A stretch of 15,516 bases of DNA from VBCK01 sp035511515. GTDB lineage: Bacteria; Pseudomonadota; Gammaproteobacteria; Burkholderiales; Burkholderiaceae_F. Positions 1-6,472 of this stretch are shown piece by piece. Location: NCBI GenBank assembly GCA_035511515.1, contig DATKFG010000058.1, positions 1 through 15,516 on the forward strand, read 5' to 3'. The notes below the pieces were generated by a model. That model saw only the letters and a list, made by a program, of their open reading frames with translations, was not told where the DNA came from and did not search any database. Position 1 is the first letter of the stretch. Each line of letters starts with the position of its first letter. Position numbers and translations under genes: made by a program.

Positions 1-17
1 GGAGGGGGTGAGGGCCG

Positions 18-1580
18 TCAGCCCGAAGGATCGAAGCGGTCGATGGCCCAGGTCACGGCGCCCATCAGCAGATAGCCGACCGAAAGCGCCCAGGTCGAGG
101 GCGGAACCGACCCGTCGGGCACGAACAGCCGTCCATCGGCGTACGGCGAGTGGATCACGCCAAAAAGCGTCAGCCCCGCCGCCAGGATGCAAACCGCCAG
201 GGCACGGCCGCGCCGGCGGTCGATCAGGTCGACCACCAGCGTGCTCCAGAGCATCGCGCTGACGATGAAGCCGTTGGCCAGCATCGTGAGCGCGCGATAG
301 GAGCTTTGCTGAGGCAGCGGCAAGCGGTCGGGGGCGAGCTGCAGCGCGCCGAGCAGGCTGTTCCAGTTGATCAACACCAGCTCGGCGATCGCCGGAATGA
401 AGGCGATCGCAATCGCCGCCAGATGGTCGCGGTCGGTCTCACGAAAAGCCTGCGCACTGATCTCCAGGCCGATGAACACCAGCACCGAGACCAGCACCGA
501 CTCGGGCAGCCAGGACAGCAAAAGGCCGATCACGCCGGAGAAGGCCCCGATGCCGATGAACAATCCGGTGGCCGCCGTGTAGCCGGCGCGGCTTCCCATG
601 CGCTTGTAGGCCGGGTGGCCGATGTACGGCGTGTTCTGTACCACGCCTCCGAACAGCGCCGCGGTCAGCGTCGCGACCCCCTCGACCAGCAGGATGTCCC
701 GTGTCGGGTAACGGTCGCCCGCCACGGCCGCGCTTTCCGTGTTGTCGATCCCGCCGACCAGCGTGGCCAGCGCGAACGGCACCGCCAGCGCAACGTACGG
801 CAGCGCCGCCGGCAGACCGTCGAGCCACAAACGCGTCGGCCACGGCAGCGCCCAATGCAGGCCGGCTGCCGACAACAGCGTGGCGGGGCCTGGTGCACCG
901 AGAGCGCGCGCGGCAGCCCAGGCGGCCGCGCCCAGCAGCACGGCGCCGATCACCGCCGGAACCCGGAACAGCAGACGCCGTCCGGCGATCAGCGTGCTCA
1001 GAACGACGCCCAGCGCGACCAGTCCGCCCACGGGCTCGCCGATGATCTTGGCCATCGGAAAAAAGCAGATCAACGCAATGGCCACGGCCGACAAGGCGGC
1101 CAGCAGCGCGCTGCGCGGCAGGCTGCGGCGTACCCAGTCGCCGAAGAACGCGGCCACGATCTTGACCACGCCCATGATCGCCAGCACCGCGCTGCCGATC
1201 GCCAGGGTCCGATCGGCATCGCCCGTGGCGAGCCAGGCCGGGCCGATCACGCCGAAGCACAGTCCGAACATCGACGGCGTGTCGACGCCGAACGGCATCG
1301 CGCACACGTCTTGGCGCCGTTCGCGGCGCGCCAGGCGCAACGCCATCGCGCTGTAGGCCAGGTCTCCGAGCAGCACTCCGACCGCCGTGCCGGGCACCAT
1401 TCGTCCGAACACCAGGCTGGCCGGCAGATGAAAGACGCTGGTCAGAATCGCGCTCATCCCGGCCAACAATGCGAGGTTGTCGACCGCGAGCGCGAAGAAG
1501 CCGTTGACGTCGCCCGCGGTCAGCCAACGGTAGCGGAATCCGGCGCTCTCGGGCCCATCGGCCGTTGGAATCCGACTCAC
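18..1580 (-). CDS. NCS2/AzgA-like permease, substrate unknown
   Basis: Predicted inner-membrane transporter of about 520 residues, rich in hydrophobic helices (I count 11 to 14 candidate segments). The core at about residues 265-345 resembles the nucleobase-cation symporter 2 family: a helix with G-G-I-D-N-T-E (277-282), then a hairpin with Q-N-T-P-Y-I (315-320) and a G-x-x-A-G-Y-T-A turn (329-336), positions that line the substrate site in UraA/AzgA-type permeases. NCS2 members carry purines, uracil or related small molecules, but the key residues here are not the usual AzgA ones, so I name no substrate. The start is a GTG at 1580, 14 bp after the asparaginase stop; no clear ribosome binding site is visible, so translation may depend on coupling. 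An open frame continues upstream to 2354, but it lies over the asparaginase gene and is not protein-like. The pairing with asparaginase hints at a nitrogenous substrate; this is inference. Confidence 0.75.
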   Translation of the reverse strand: MSRIPTADGPESAGFRYRWLTAGDVNGFFALAVDNLALLAGMSAILTSVFHLPASLVFGRMVPGTAVGVLLGDLAYSAMALRLARRERRQDVCAMPFGVDTPSMFGLCFGVIGPAWLATGDADRTLAIGSAVLAIMGVVKIVAAFFGDWVRRSLPRSALLAALSAVAIALICFFPMAKIIGEPVGGLVALGVVLSTLIAGRRLLFRVPAVIGAVLLGAAAWAAARALGAPGPATLLSAAGLHWALPWPTRLWLDGLPAALPYVALAVPFALATLVGGIDNTESAAVAGDRYPTRDILLVEGVATLTAALFGGVVQNTPYIGHPAYKRMGSRAGYTAATGLFIGIGAFSGVIGLLLSWLPESVLVSVLVFIGLEISAQAFRETDRDHLAAIAIAFIPAIAELVLINWNSLLGALQLAPDRLPLPQQSSYRALTMLANGFIVSAMLWSTLVVDLIDRRRGRALAVCILAAGLTLFGVIHSPYADGRLFVPDGSVPPSTWALSVGYLLMGAVTWAIDRFDPSG

Positions 1581-1594
1581 CGCGCGATGGCCGG

Positions 1595-2587
1595 TCAGGC
1601 GCGCGACAGCTGGAACAGCGGCCGCAGCGATCCGACCACGAGGCCCTGGTAATTGGTCAACGATGGTCGAAAGCTGCGGGCGAGCGGGCTGTGGGCGGGG
1701 TCGGCCAGCAGCCCGATCTGGTACAGCACCTCGGCCGTTACCGCATCCAGCGCGCGTGCGTTGCCGTCGGCGATCCGCACTGCGATGCCCAGTGCGCGCG
1801 AGCGCACGCCGATCGCCTGCACGCCGTCGGCCCCGGCTTTCGCGATCCAGTCCCCGCCGCCCGTGCCGGCCAGCGCCAGATCGACGCGCGCCGTACCGGA
1901 CACCAGGTCCGGATGGCGCAGCATTGCGAAGCGCAGCGCGGCCAGCGCAGCATCCGGCGAGGATGCGAGCTGCGCGTAGGTGTGCGCCAGCTTCAGCAGC
2001 GGCAACGCATAATTCGGAGCGCTGCAGCCGTCGATCCCGGGTTCGGGCGTGCTGGCTCCCGCGAAACGCTGAACGGCGTTGCGGATTCGCACTTGCAGAG
2101 GCGATTCCAGCGCCAGATAGTCGGCGAGCCCGTGTCCGTACAGGCGACAATAGGCGAGGAACCCGGCGTGCTTGCCGGAGCAGTTGTGGTGCAGGGCTCC
2201 GAAGCGTGCCCGCGCCGGCACCGGCTCGCCGGTGGCCGCGTAGTACAGCGGCGGGTGGCAGCCGCACTGCAGATCGGCCTCGCGGGCGCCGATGCGGTCG
2301 AGCATCCCCCGCACGATCGTCACGTGCACCGCCTCGCCGCTGTGGCTGGCGCACATCAGCGCGACTTCATGCGATCCGAAACCGAAGCGGGCCGGTCCGT
2401 CATCCTCGATGAATGGCAGTGCCTGCAGCGGTTTGAGCGCCGAGCGCGCGAAATTCAGCCCCTGGACGTCGCCCACACCGTGCACCAGCTCGCCGTCGAG
2501 GTCGCACACGGCGATGCTGCCGTAGTGCACGGACTCGACCGCGCGTCCACGCATGCTGGCCAGCAGCGGCACGTGACCCGGGACCAT
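1595..2587 (-). CDS. L-asparaginase II family protein (ReAV-like class)
   Basis: Cytoplasmic amidohydrolase of 330 residues expected to convert asparagine to aspartate and ammonia. It belongs to the asparaginase II family typified by Rhizobium etli ReAV, not to the EcAI/EcAII or plant-type classes. Visible signatures fit ReAV residue for residue as I recall that structure: a serine-lysine pair in A-R-S-A-L-K (Ser49, Lys52), the serine of C-A-S-H-S-G-E (Ser81), N-C-S-G-K-H (Cys136, Lys139, His140), the I-D-G-C loop (Asp186, Cys188) and a later lysine in D-W-I-A-K (Lys250). There is no signal peptide. ATG at 2587 is chosen because the family N-terminus (M-V-P-G, then V-E-S-V-H-Y-G) begins there; no strong ribosome binding site precedes it. 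The permease gene follows after 14 bp, probably in the same transcript. Family assignment is secure; substrate preference is inferred. Confidence 0.9.
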   Translation of the reverse strand: MVPGHVPLLASMRGRAVESVHYGSIAVCDLDGELVHGVGDVQGLNFARSALKPLQALPFIEDDGPARFGFGSHEVALMCASHSGEAVHVTIVRGMLDRIGAREADLQCGCHPPLYYAATGEPVPARARFGALHHNCSGKHAGFLAYCRLYGHGLADYLALESPLQVRIRNAVQRFAGASTPEPGIDGCSAPNYALPLLKLAHTYAQLASSPDAALAALRFAMLRHPDLVSGTARVDLALAGTGGGDWIAKAGADGVQAIGVRSRALGIAVRIADGNARALDAVTAEVLYQIGLLADPAHSPLARSFRPSLTNYQGLVVGSLRPLFQLSRA

Positions 2588-2673
2588 GAATGGGGATTTC
2601 AGAATTGGAGCCAGGTGAGCTTCGAATAGGGCGCAGCCTGCGACAGAAAACCTGGAGGATCGGCTGCGAGGGG

Positions 2674-2679
2674 ATTGTA
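2674..2679 (-). promoter_or_regulatory. possible -10 element for the asparaginase-permease operon
   Basis: On the minus strand the hexamer TACAAT lies 87 bases upstream of the asparaginase ATG and matches the sigma-70 -10 consensus at five of six positions. No convincing -35 hexamer stands 16 to 18 bases upstream; a TTGCAA is present, but 21 bases away and inside the neighbouring palindrome. This is a weak candidate based on one hexamer. Confidence 0.25.
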
Positions 2680-2691
2680 AGGCTGGTTCCA

Positions 2692-2745
2692 CGGCGCGCC
2701 TTGCAAGGCGCGCCGGCTCCGGCGGCGCGAAGCTCGCGCTTCGCG
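2692..2745. repeat. two adjacent hairpins (perfect 24-bp palindrome plus 8-bp stem-loop)
   Basis: Positions 2692-2715 form a perfect 24-bp palindrome: arms CGGCGCGCC and GGCGCGCCG around a TTGCAA centre. Ten bases on, 2726-2745 form a second hairpin with stem CGCGAAGC/GCTTCGCG and a 4-base loop TCGC. They sit in the 227-bp gap between the ferritin-like gene (ending at 2815) and the asparaginase gene, both on the minus strand. There is no T tract on either side, so a classical intrinsic terminator is not supported. They could end or stabilise the upstream transcript, or be a REP-like repeat; only comparison with the rest of the genome would tell. Confidence 0.6.
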
Positions 2746-2814
2746 AAACCCCGCCTCCGCCCCCTCGCGCTCCCCCAGCCGATGTAAAGGGCTCAGGCTC
2801 TATTCTCGATAAAG

Positions 2815-3672
2815 TCAGGCCGGGGCGGAAGAGGCGGCGAGGTTCGCGCTGATTTCCTTGCGATAGCGGTTCAGGTCCTGCACCGTGTCGAAGGTGCGCT
2901 CGAACAGCAGGCTCAGGTTGTGCAGGATGCGCTTGACCACACGCGTTTCCCACTCGGCGTCGAAGCGGATCTGCTGATCGAGCCAGCGATCCAGCCACCC
3001 GGGATCGGGCAGGCGCGACTGCACCGTGTCCTGCGGGTACATGCGCTTGTTCACGTGCAGATTGGTCGGGTGCAGGGCCCGGTCGGTGCGCCTGGCGCTG
3101 GCCATCAGAACACCGATGCGGGCGAAGGCCGCGCGCGCCGAATCGCCCAGCTCCGCCAGGTGCTTCTTCATGTAGCGCAGATACGCGCCACCATGCCGTG
3201 CCTCGTCCTGCGACAGCAACTGGTAGATCTGACAGATCACGGGCTCGGTGTGCCACTCGGCGGCGCACCGGTACCAGTGGTTCAGGCGCACCTCGCCGCA
3301 GAAGTGCAGCATCAGCGTTTCCAGAGCAGGGGCCGGATCGAACTCGAAGCGCACGTTGTCCAACTCCTGCCGGGTCGGCACCAGGTGGGGGCAGAAGCGG
3401 CGCAGGTACTCGATCAGCACCAGCGAATGCTTCTGCTCCTCGAAGAACCAGACCGACATGAATGCGGAGAAATCCGAATCATTGCGGTTGTCGCGCAGGA
3501 ACATCTCGGTGGCCGGCAGCGCGGCCCACTCGGTGATCGCATTCATCTTGATCGTCACCGCCTGGTCGTCGGTCAGCCGGGCGCCGTCGAAGCGTTCCCA
3601 CGGAATGTCGGTCTGCATGTTCCAGCGGACCGCCTCGAACGACTTGAACAGGTCCGGGTAGAGCATGTCCAT
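2815..3672 (-). CDS. ferritin-like di-iron protein of unknown function
   Basis: A soluble, mostly helical protein of 285 residues with the ligand pattern of ferritin-like di-iron carboxylate enzymes. A first glutamate in helix 1 (Glu48 or Glu56) is followed by E-E-Q-K-H (Glu79, His82), a lone glutamate in C-G-E-V (Glu127) and D-E-A-R-H (Glu157, His160). The two ExxH motifs about 78 residues apart recall acyl-ACP desaturases and AurF-like N-oxygenases, not iron-storage ferritins, which are shorter. The N-terminal and C-terminal parts (from about 185) have no motif I recognise. ATG at 3672 is preceded by a good GGGGA ribosome binding site; a second ATG two codons on is less well spaced. The gene lies 84 bp downstream of folE2 on the same strand, so co-transcription is likely. 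A redox or oxygenase role is plausible; the substrate is unknown. Confidence 0.8.
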   Translation of the reverse strand: MDMLYPDLFKSFEAVRWNMQTDIPWERFDGARLTDDQAVTIKMNAITEWAALPATEMFLRDNRNDSDFSAFMSVWFFEEQKHSLVLIEYLRRFCPHLVPTRQELDNVRFEFDPAPALETLMLHFCGEVRLNHWYRCAAEWHTEPVICQIYQLLSQDEARHGGAYLRYMKKHLAELGDSARAAFARIGVLMASARRTDRALHPTNLHVNKRMYPQDTVQSRLPDPGWLDRWLDQQIRFDAEWETRVVKRILHNLSLLFERTFDTVQDLNRYRKEISANLAASSAPA

Positions 3673-3756
3673 CGTGCATCCCCGCTCAAGGCCGCGCCAC
3701 GAGCGACGACGTGCCCCGCCGCTCCGAACACGACCGCGCCGCAGCGCGCCCGGTCT

Positions 3757-4578
3757 CTATCCGGCCGCGCGCTTGTCCTGCGTGATCAACGCATACGCCG
3801 AGTGATTGTGAATTGACTCGAAATTCTCGCATTCGACCGTATAGGCGATGACCCGCGCGTCGTCGTTGAGCTCGAGCGCCACGTCGCGCACCACGTCCTC
3901 GACGAACTTCGGGTTGTCGTATGCGCGCTCGGTCACGTACTTTTCGTCGGGGCGCTTCAACAGGGCCCATACTTCGCACGAGCCCGAGGTCTCGGCGACC
4001 CGGATCAGCTCGTCGATCGGAAACGAAGCGGCAAGCTCGACCTGGACCGTGACGTGCGAGCGCTGGTTGTGCGCGCCGTAGTCGGCGATGCGCTTGCTGC
4101 AGGGGCACGCGCTGGTGACCGGCACGACCACCTTCTGCTTCAGCGTCAGCGCGCCGCCCACGATGCGGGCGCCGAGCGTGACGTCGTAGTCCATCAGGCT
4201 TTCGACCCCGCTGACCGGCGCCCTCTTGTTGATGAAGTAGGGGAAGCGGGCTTCGATCGATCCGCTGGAGGCCTCGAGTCGCACCAGCATCGACCGCGCC
4301 AGGGAACCCATCGTGCCGGCGGACAGGGGCTCGCGGTTTTCCTGCAGCAGGGCGATGAAACGCGACATGTGGGTGCCCTTCTGGTGCGCGGGCAGGGCCA
4401 CCGTCAGGTCGATCGACGCCACCGCCGGTTGCGGTCCGTTCGGCGAAGCCACGGTTACCGGGTGACGGATCGACTTCACCCCGACCTGCTGGATCGCCAG
4501 CTGGCGCAGATCCGCCGACGACTGCACATCGGGCAGAAACCGCGAGTCGGGAGCATTCATCGGGTCGGGAGCATTCAT
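3757..4578 (-). CDS. folE2: GTP cyclohydrolase FolE2 (type IB)
   Basis: Cytoplasmic enzyme of 273 residues that converts GTP to 7,8-dihydroneopterin triphosphate, the first step of folate (and queuosine) synthesis. FolE2 enzymes can use manganese or iron and often back up or replace the zinc enzyme FolE. The metal-site residues are all present and spaced as in the Neisseria enzyme as I remember it: Cys158 in T-S-A-C-P-C-S-K, His170 in G-A-H-N-Q, Glu212 in P-D-E-K-Y and His257 in S-I-H-N-H. Length is typical. The start is uncertain: ATG at 4578, an in-frame ATG at 4560 created by a tandem duplication, and a TTG at 4581 all exist; a GAGGG lies 13 bases before 4578, farther than usual. The gene is divergent from a CarH/LitR-like regulator across about 300 bp and is followed by the ferritin-like gene. 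I saw no clear Zur-type site. Confidence 0.93.
   Translation of the reverse strand: MNAPDPMNAPDSRFLPDVQSSADLRQLAIQQVGVKSIRHPVTVASPNGPQPAVASIDLTVALPAHQKGTHMSRFIALLQENREPLSAGTMGSLARSMLVRLEASSGSIEARFPYFINKRAPVSGVESLMDYDVTLGARIVGGALTLKQKVVVPVTSACPCSKRIADYGAHNQRSHVTVQVELAASFPIDELIRVAETSGSCEVWALLKRPDEKYVTERAYDNPKFVEDVVRDVALELNDDARVIAYTVECENFESIHNHSAYALITQDKRAAG
4543..4578 (-). repeat. 18-bp tandem duplication at the folE2 start
   Basis: Two 18-bp units, 4543-4560 and 4561-4578, differ at one base and each encodes a copy of M-N-A-P-D followed by P or S. Each unit brings its own ATG, so the protein has two possible in-frame initiation codons 18 bases apart. The unit closer to the coding core has no ribosome binding site of its own, because its upstream sequence is the other unit. 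Confidence 0.85.
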
Positions 4579-4581
4579 CAA

Positions 4582-4879
4582 CGCACAAAAACCCTCATCG
4601 GACGCCCCGCTGTCGGGCTCGCCCGAAGATCAGACGGCGCTGCGGGGCTCGCGGCCGCGCCGCAACAATTCGATCGGTGAGTGTGCCGCACGCTCCGCGT
4701 TTTCGCAAACCGGCCGTCGCAACCCCCCTGTGCAAGCCTGGCTGGGCCGGCGCGGTCGCCGCCTGCGCGCAACCGCGTTGCAGCCCGATCGTGACTTGGA
4801 CAAATGTTAAAGAGGGCCGTTCGGCCGTGGTACGCTAACTGCCCATGGATTGTCGTGGACAGCGAATGCTGGCTGCGCG
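4582..4879. promoter_or_regulatory. divergent control region between folE2 and the CarH-like regulator gene
   Basis: About 300 bp of non-coding sequence must hold the promoters for both divergent genes. What I can see: TTGGAC at 4796-4801 and an A+T-rich patch (ATGTTAAAG) just after it, unusual in this G+C-rich window; a small stem GGCC/GGCC with a 4-base loop at 4815-4826; an 11-base interrupted repeat TGTC-GTG-GACA at 4851-4861; and a 12-codon open frame at 4845-4883. No -10/-35 pair with good spacing stands out on either strand. I do not see a B12 or tetrahydrofolate riboswitch: the conserved B12-box core is absent. Confidence 0.4.
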
Positions 4880-4883
4880 ATGA
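4845..4883 (+). other. possible 12-codon leader peptide overlapping the regulator start
   Basis: ATG at 4845 opens a short frame reading M-D-C-R-G-Q-R-M-L-A-A-R and stopping with TGA at 4881-4883. That stop overlaps the ATG of the regulator gene (4880-4882) in the ATGA arrangement seen in translationally coupled genes. The regulator ATG has no Shine-Dalgarno sequence of its own, which would fit coupling. The leader also lacks a good ribosome binding site, so this may be chance; confidence is low. Confidence 0.25.
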
Positions 4884-5824
4884 ATGATGTGGTTTCCGAC
4901 TCGGGCGGCGGTGCATTCGGAATCGCCGCAGTCGAACGCGACACCGGGCTGAGCAAGGACACGCTGCGCGTCTGGGAGCGCCGCTATCGGTTTCCGCTTC
5001 CCGCGCGCGACCCATCGGGCGAGCGCGTCTACACGCGGCTGGATGTCGAAAAGCTCCGGGTGCTGAAGCGGCTGCTCGATCAAGGCCACCGGCCCGGCAA
5101 GGTCATCGCGCTGGCTGTCGAGCAACTGGAGCGGCTGGCCGACGCGACGGCTCCCCACGCGGCGCGACGCGCCGAGGTCGCCCGGCTGCACGGTGGCCTG
5201 GACGTATACCTCGACCTGATCCGCCAGCATCGGGTCGAAGAGCTGCGCCGCCAGCTTTCCCAGTCGCTGTTACGGATCGGGCTTGCGCGCTTCGTTTCGG
5301 AGGTGGTGGCGCCGTTGAACGACCTGGTCGGCGATTCCTGGGCCCGCGGTCGCCTGGAAGTGTACGAGGAGCACCTGTATACCGAATCGATCCAGGTCGT
5401 GCTGCGCAATGCCATCAGCACGATCCCGCGGCCGGGCAGCCGGCCACCGGTCGTGCTGCTGACCACCTTTCCGCAGGAATCCCATGGACTCGGATTGCTG
5501 ATGGCCGAAGCGTTCTTCGCCCTGGAAGGCTGCCGGTGCGTCTCACTCGGGGTCCAGACGCCGTTGCTGGACATCATCCGGGCAGCGGCGGCCCAGCGCG
5601 TCGATATCGCTGCGCTGTCCTTCAGCGAGGCGTTGAACCCGAATCAGGTGATCGACGGGATCACGGAACTGCGCGCCAAGCTTCCGCCCGGGACCGCGAT
5701 CTGGGTGGGCGGATCGTGCTCCGCGCTGGTGCGACGCGCGCCCGCCGATGTGCTGGCGCTTCGCTCGTTAAACGACATCGCCGCCGCCTTGGCCACCTGG
5801 CGCAGCACGCACCGGTCCGCCTGA
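4880..5824 (+). CDS. MerR-family regulator with CarH/LitR-type cobalamin-binding domain
   Basis: A 314-residue cytoplasmic transcription factor. Residues 13-80 form a MerR winged helix-turn-helix (I-A-A-V-E-R-D-T-G-L-S, then R-V-W-E-R-R-Y). Residues 100-185 are the helical cap with W-x9-E-H (Trp154, Glu164, His165), the signature of CarH/LitR photoreceptors that stack on adenosylcobalamin. Residues 190-305 are a Rossmann B12-binding fold with E-S-H-G-L-G (His202, lower cobalt ligand), S-F-S-E (247-250) and a G-G pair (277-278). The residue after Trp154 is alanine, whereas Thermus CarH has His132 there, the ligand that traps the light-exposed state. ATG at 4880 is preferred to a TTG at 4850 because homology begins after it. 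Divergent placement beside folE2 suggests it controls folE2 and itself. Light sensing is possible but not shown. Confidence 0.85.
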   Translation: MNDVVSDSGGGAFGIAAVERDTGLSKDTLRVWERRYRFPLPARDPSGERVYTRLDVEKLRVLKRLLDQGHRPGKVIALAVEQLERLADATAPHAARRAEVARLHGGLDVYLDLIRQHRVEELRRQLSQSLLRIGLARFVSEVVAPLNDLVGDSWARGRLEVYEEHLYTESIQVVLRNAISTIPRPGSRPPVVLLTTFPQESHGLGLLMAEAFFALEGCRCVSLGVQTPLLDIIRAAAAQRVDIAALSFSEALNPNQVIDGITELRAKLPPGTAIWVGGSCSALVRRAPADVLALRSLNDIAAALATWRSTHRSA

Positions 5825-5827
5825 CAG

Positions 5828-6415
5828 CTAGGTGGATGGGTGCTCGCCGCCAGGGGGCTCGGCCTGCGATTGCGGCGGATCGGTGGGGCGCTGCGCCTCG
5901 GTCGCGGCGGCAGCGGCCGACGCGACGCGCGCAAACTGCTCCTGCAACGAGTTCCACCACAGGGCCGGATTGAAGGGCAGCGGCGGCACGGCTGGCGCGG
6001 CCTCGCCACGCTCGGGCCCGGCGGCCTCCGAGGTCGCAGGCGCACCGATGCCGCCGAACGCCGTCGCTGAACCCGATTGCGCCGACTGCGCCATCGCCTG
6101 CAAGGCAACGATCGCGTTGCGCTGCATCTCGAGCGTCTGGATCGTCGAGTGCAGCAGGGCGCGGTTCATGTCGAGCCAGTGTTCGACCGTTTTAAGATCG
6201 TTGATCCGCTTTTCGAGCTCCTTCGGATCGAGCGTCGGCATCAACATCGAGGGCAGCCCGGGCGGCAGCTGCGCGCCGAACAGCGACTCGGCGCCCGGCG
6301 GCGCAACGCCTGCCGAACTGCCCCACATTCGGGACATCCACTGCAGCGACTCGTTCATGTTGTTGGCCAGCGACTCGGCCAGCGGCATTGCAGCCAGGGG
6401 ATTCGGGTCGGCCAT
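5828..6415 (-). CDS. phaM: PhaM-type PHB granule regulatory protein
   Basis: A 195-residue protein of the PhaM family, which in Ralstonia/Cupriavidus binds PHB synthase PhaC1, activates it and links granules to the nucleoid. The recognisable core is residues 60-110: P-T-L-D-P-K-E-L-E-K-R, then I-N-D-L-K-T-V-E-H-W-L-D-M-N and T-I-Q-T-L-E-M-Q-R, predicted to be a long helix or coiled coil. An F-N-P-A-L-W-W segment follows at 148-154. PhaM of Ralstonia ends in a lysine-rich PAKKA-like DNA-binding tail; here the C-terminus is rich in A, P, Q and E, and no lysine occurs after Lys75. ATG at 6415 has a strong GGAGG ribosome binding site nine bases upstream. Only 3 bp separate its stop from that of the convergent regulator. 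No PHB synthesis genes are in the window. Confidence 0.85.
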   Translation of the reverse strand: MADPNPLAAMPLAESLANNMNESLQWMSRMWGSSAGVAPPGAESLFGAQLPPGLPSMLMPTLDPKELEKRINDLKTVEHWLDMNRALLHSTIQTLEMQRNAIVALQAMAQSAQSGSATAFGGIGAPATSEAAGPERGEAAPAVPPLPFNPALWWNSLQEQFARVASAAAAATEAQRPTDPPQSQAEPPGGEHPST

Positions 6416-6424
6416 CGCAGAGCG

Positions 6425-6429
6425 CCTCC
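6425..6429 (-). promoter_or_regulatory. ribosome binding site of phaM
   Basis: Minus-strand GGAGG nine bases before the phaM ATG at 6415. It is one of the clearest Shine-Dalgarno sequences in the window and fixes the phaM start. It lies in the 57-bp gap shared with the divergent DUF3108 gene. Confidence 0.75.
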
Positions 6430-6459
6430 AGATGCAGCTGAACGCTGCTGCCGATATCT

Positions 6460-6465
6460 TATTCT
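6460..6465 (+). promoter_or_regulatory. possible -10 element of a leaderless DUF3108 transcript
   Basis: TATTCT at 6460-6465 ends seven bases before the GTG start at 6473, so a transcript would begin at or next to the start codon. No ribosome binding site precedes that GTG, which would fit leaderless translation. The matching -35 (CTGAAC, 16 bases upstream) is weak. Candidate only. Confidence 0.3.
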
Positions 6466-6472
6466 CCCTGTC

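Noticed and set aside
150..1652. Plus-strand open frame of 500 codons opposite the permease gene
   Set aside because: Translation is dominated by Q, R, H and D and has no membrane or domain pattern; the minus strand encodes a convincing transporter.
1581..2354. Upstream extension of the permease frame, which could suggest a 778-residue fusion
   Set aside because: The extra 258 codons overlap the asparaginase gene in another frame and are arginine-rich noise; the transporter begins at the GTG at 1580.
2815..3672. Bacterioferritin or the tRNA hydroxylase MiaE
   Set aside because: The protein is longer than a ferritin and its ExxH spacing and flanking sequence do not match MiaE as I know it.
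4582..4849. B12 or tetrahydrofolate riboswitch upstream of folE2 or the regulator
   Set aside because: I looked for the conserved B12-box and folate aptamer cores on both strands and found neither; control by the protein regulator is the simpler reading.
4850..4879. TTG start adding ten residues to the regulator
   Set aside because: The added residues resemble nothing in MerR proteins and the ATG at 4880 gives the usual N-terminus; the TTG has no ribosome binding site.
6077..6472. Upstream extension of the DUF3108 frame
   Set aside because: It is antisense to phaM, which has a clear family match and a strong ribosome binding site.
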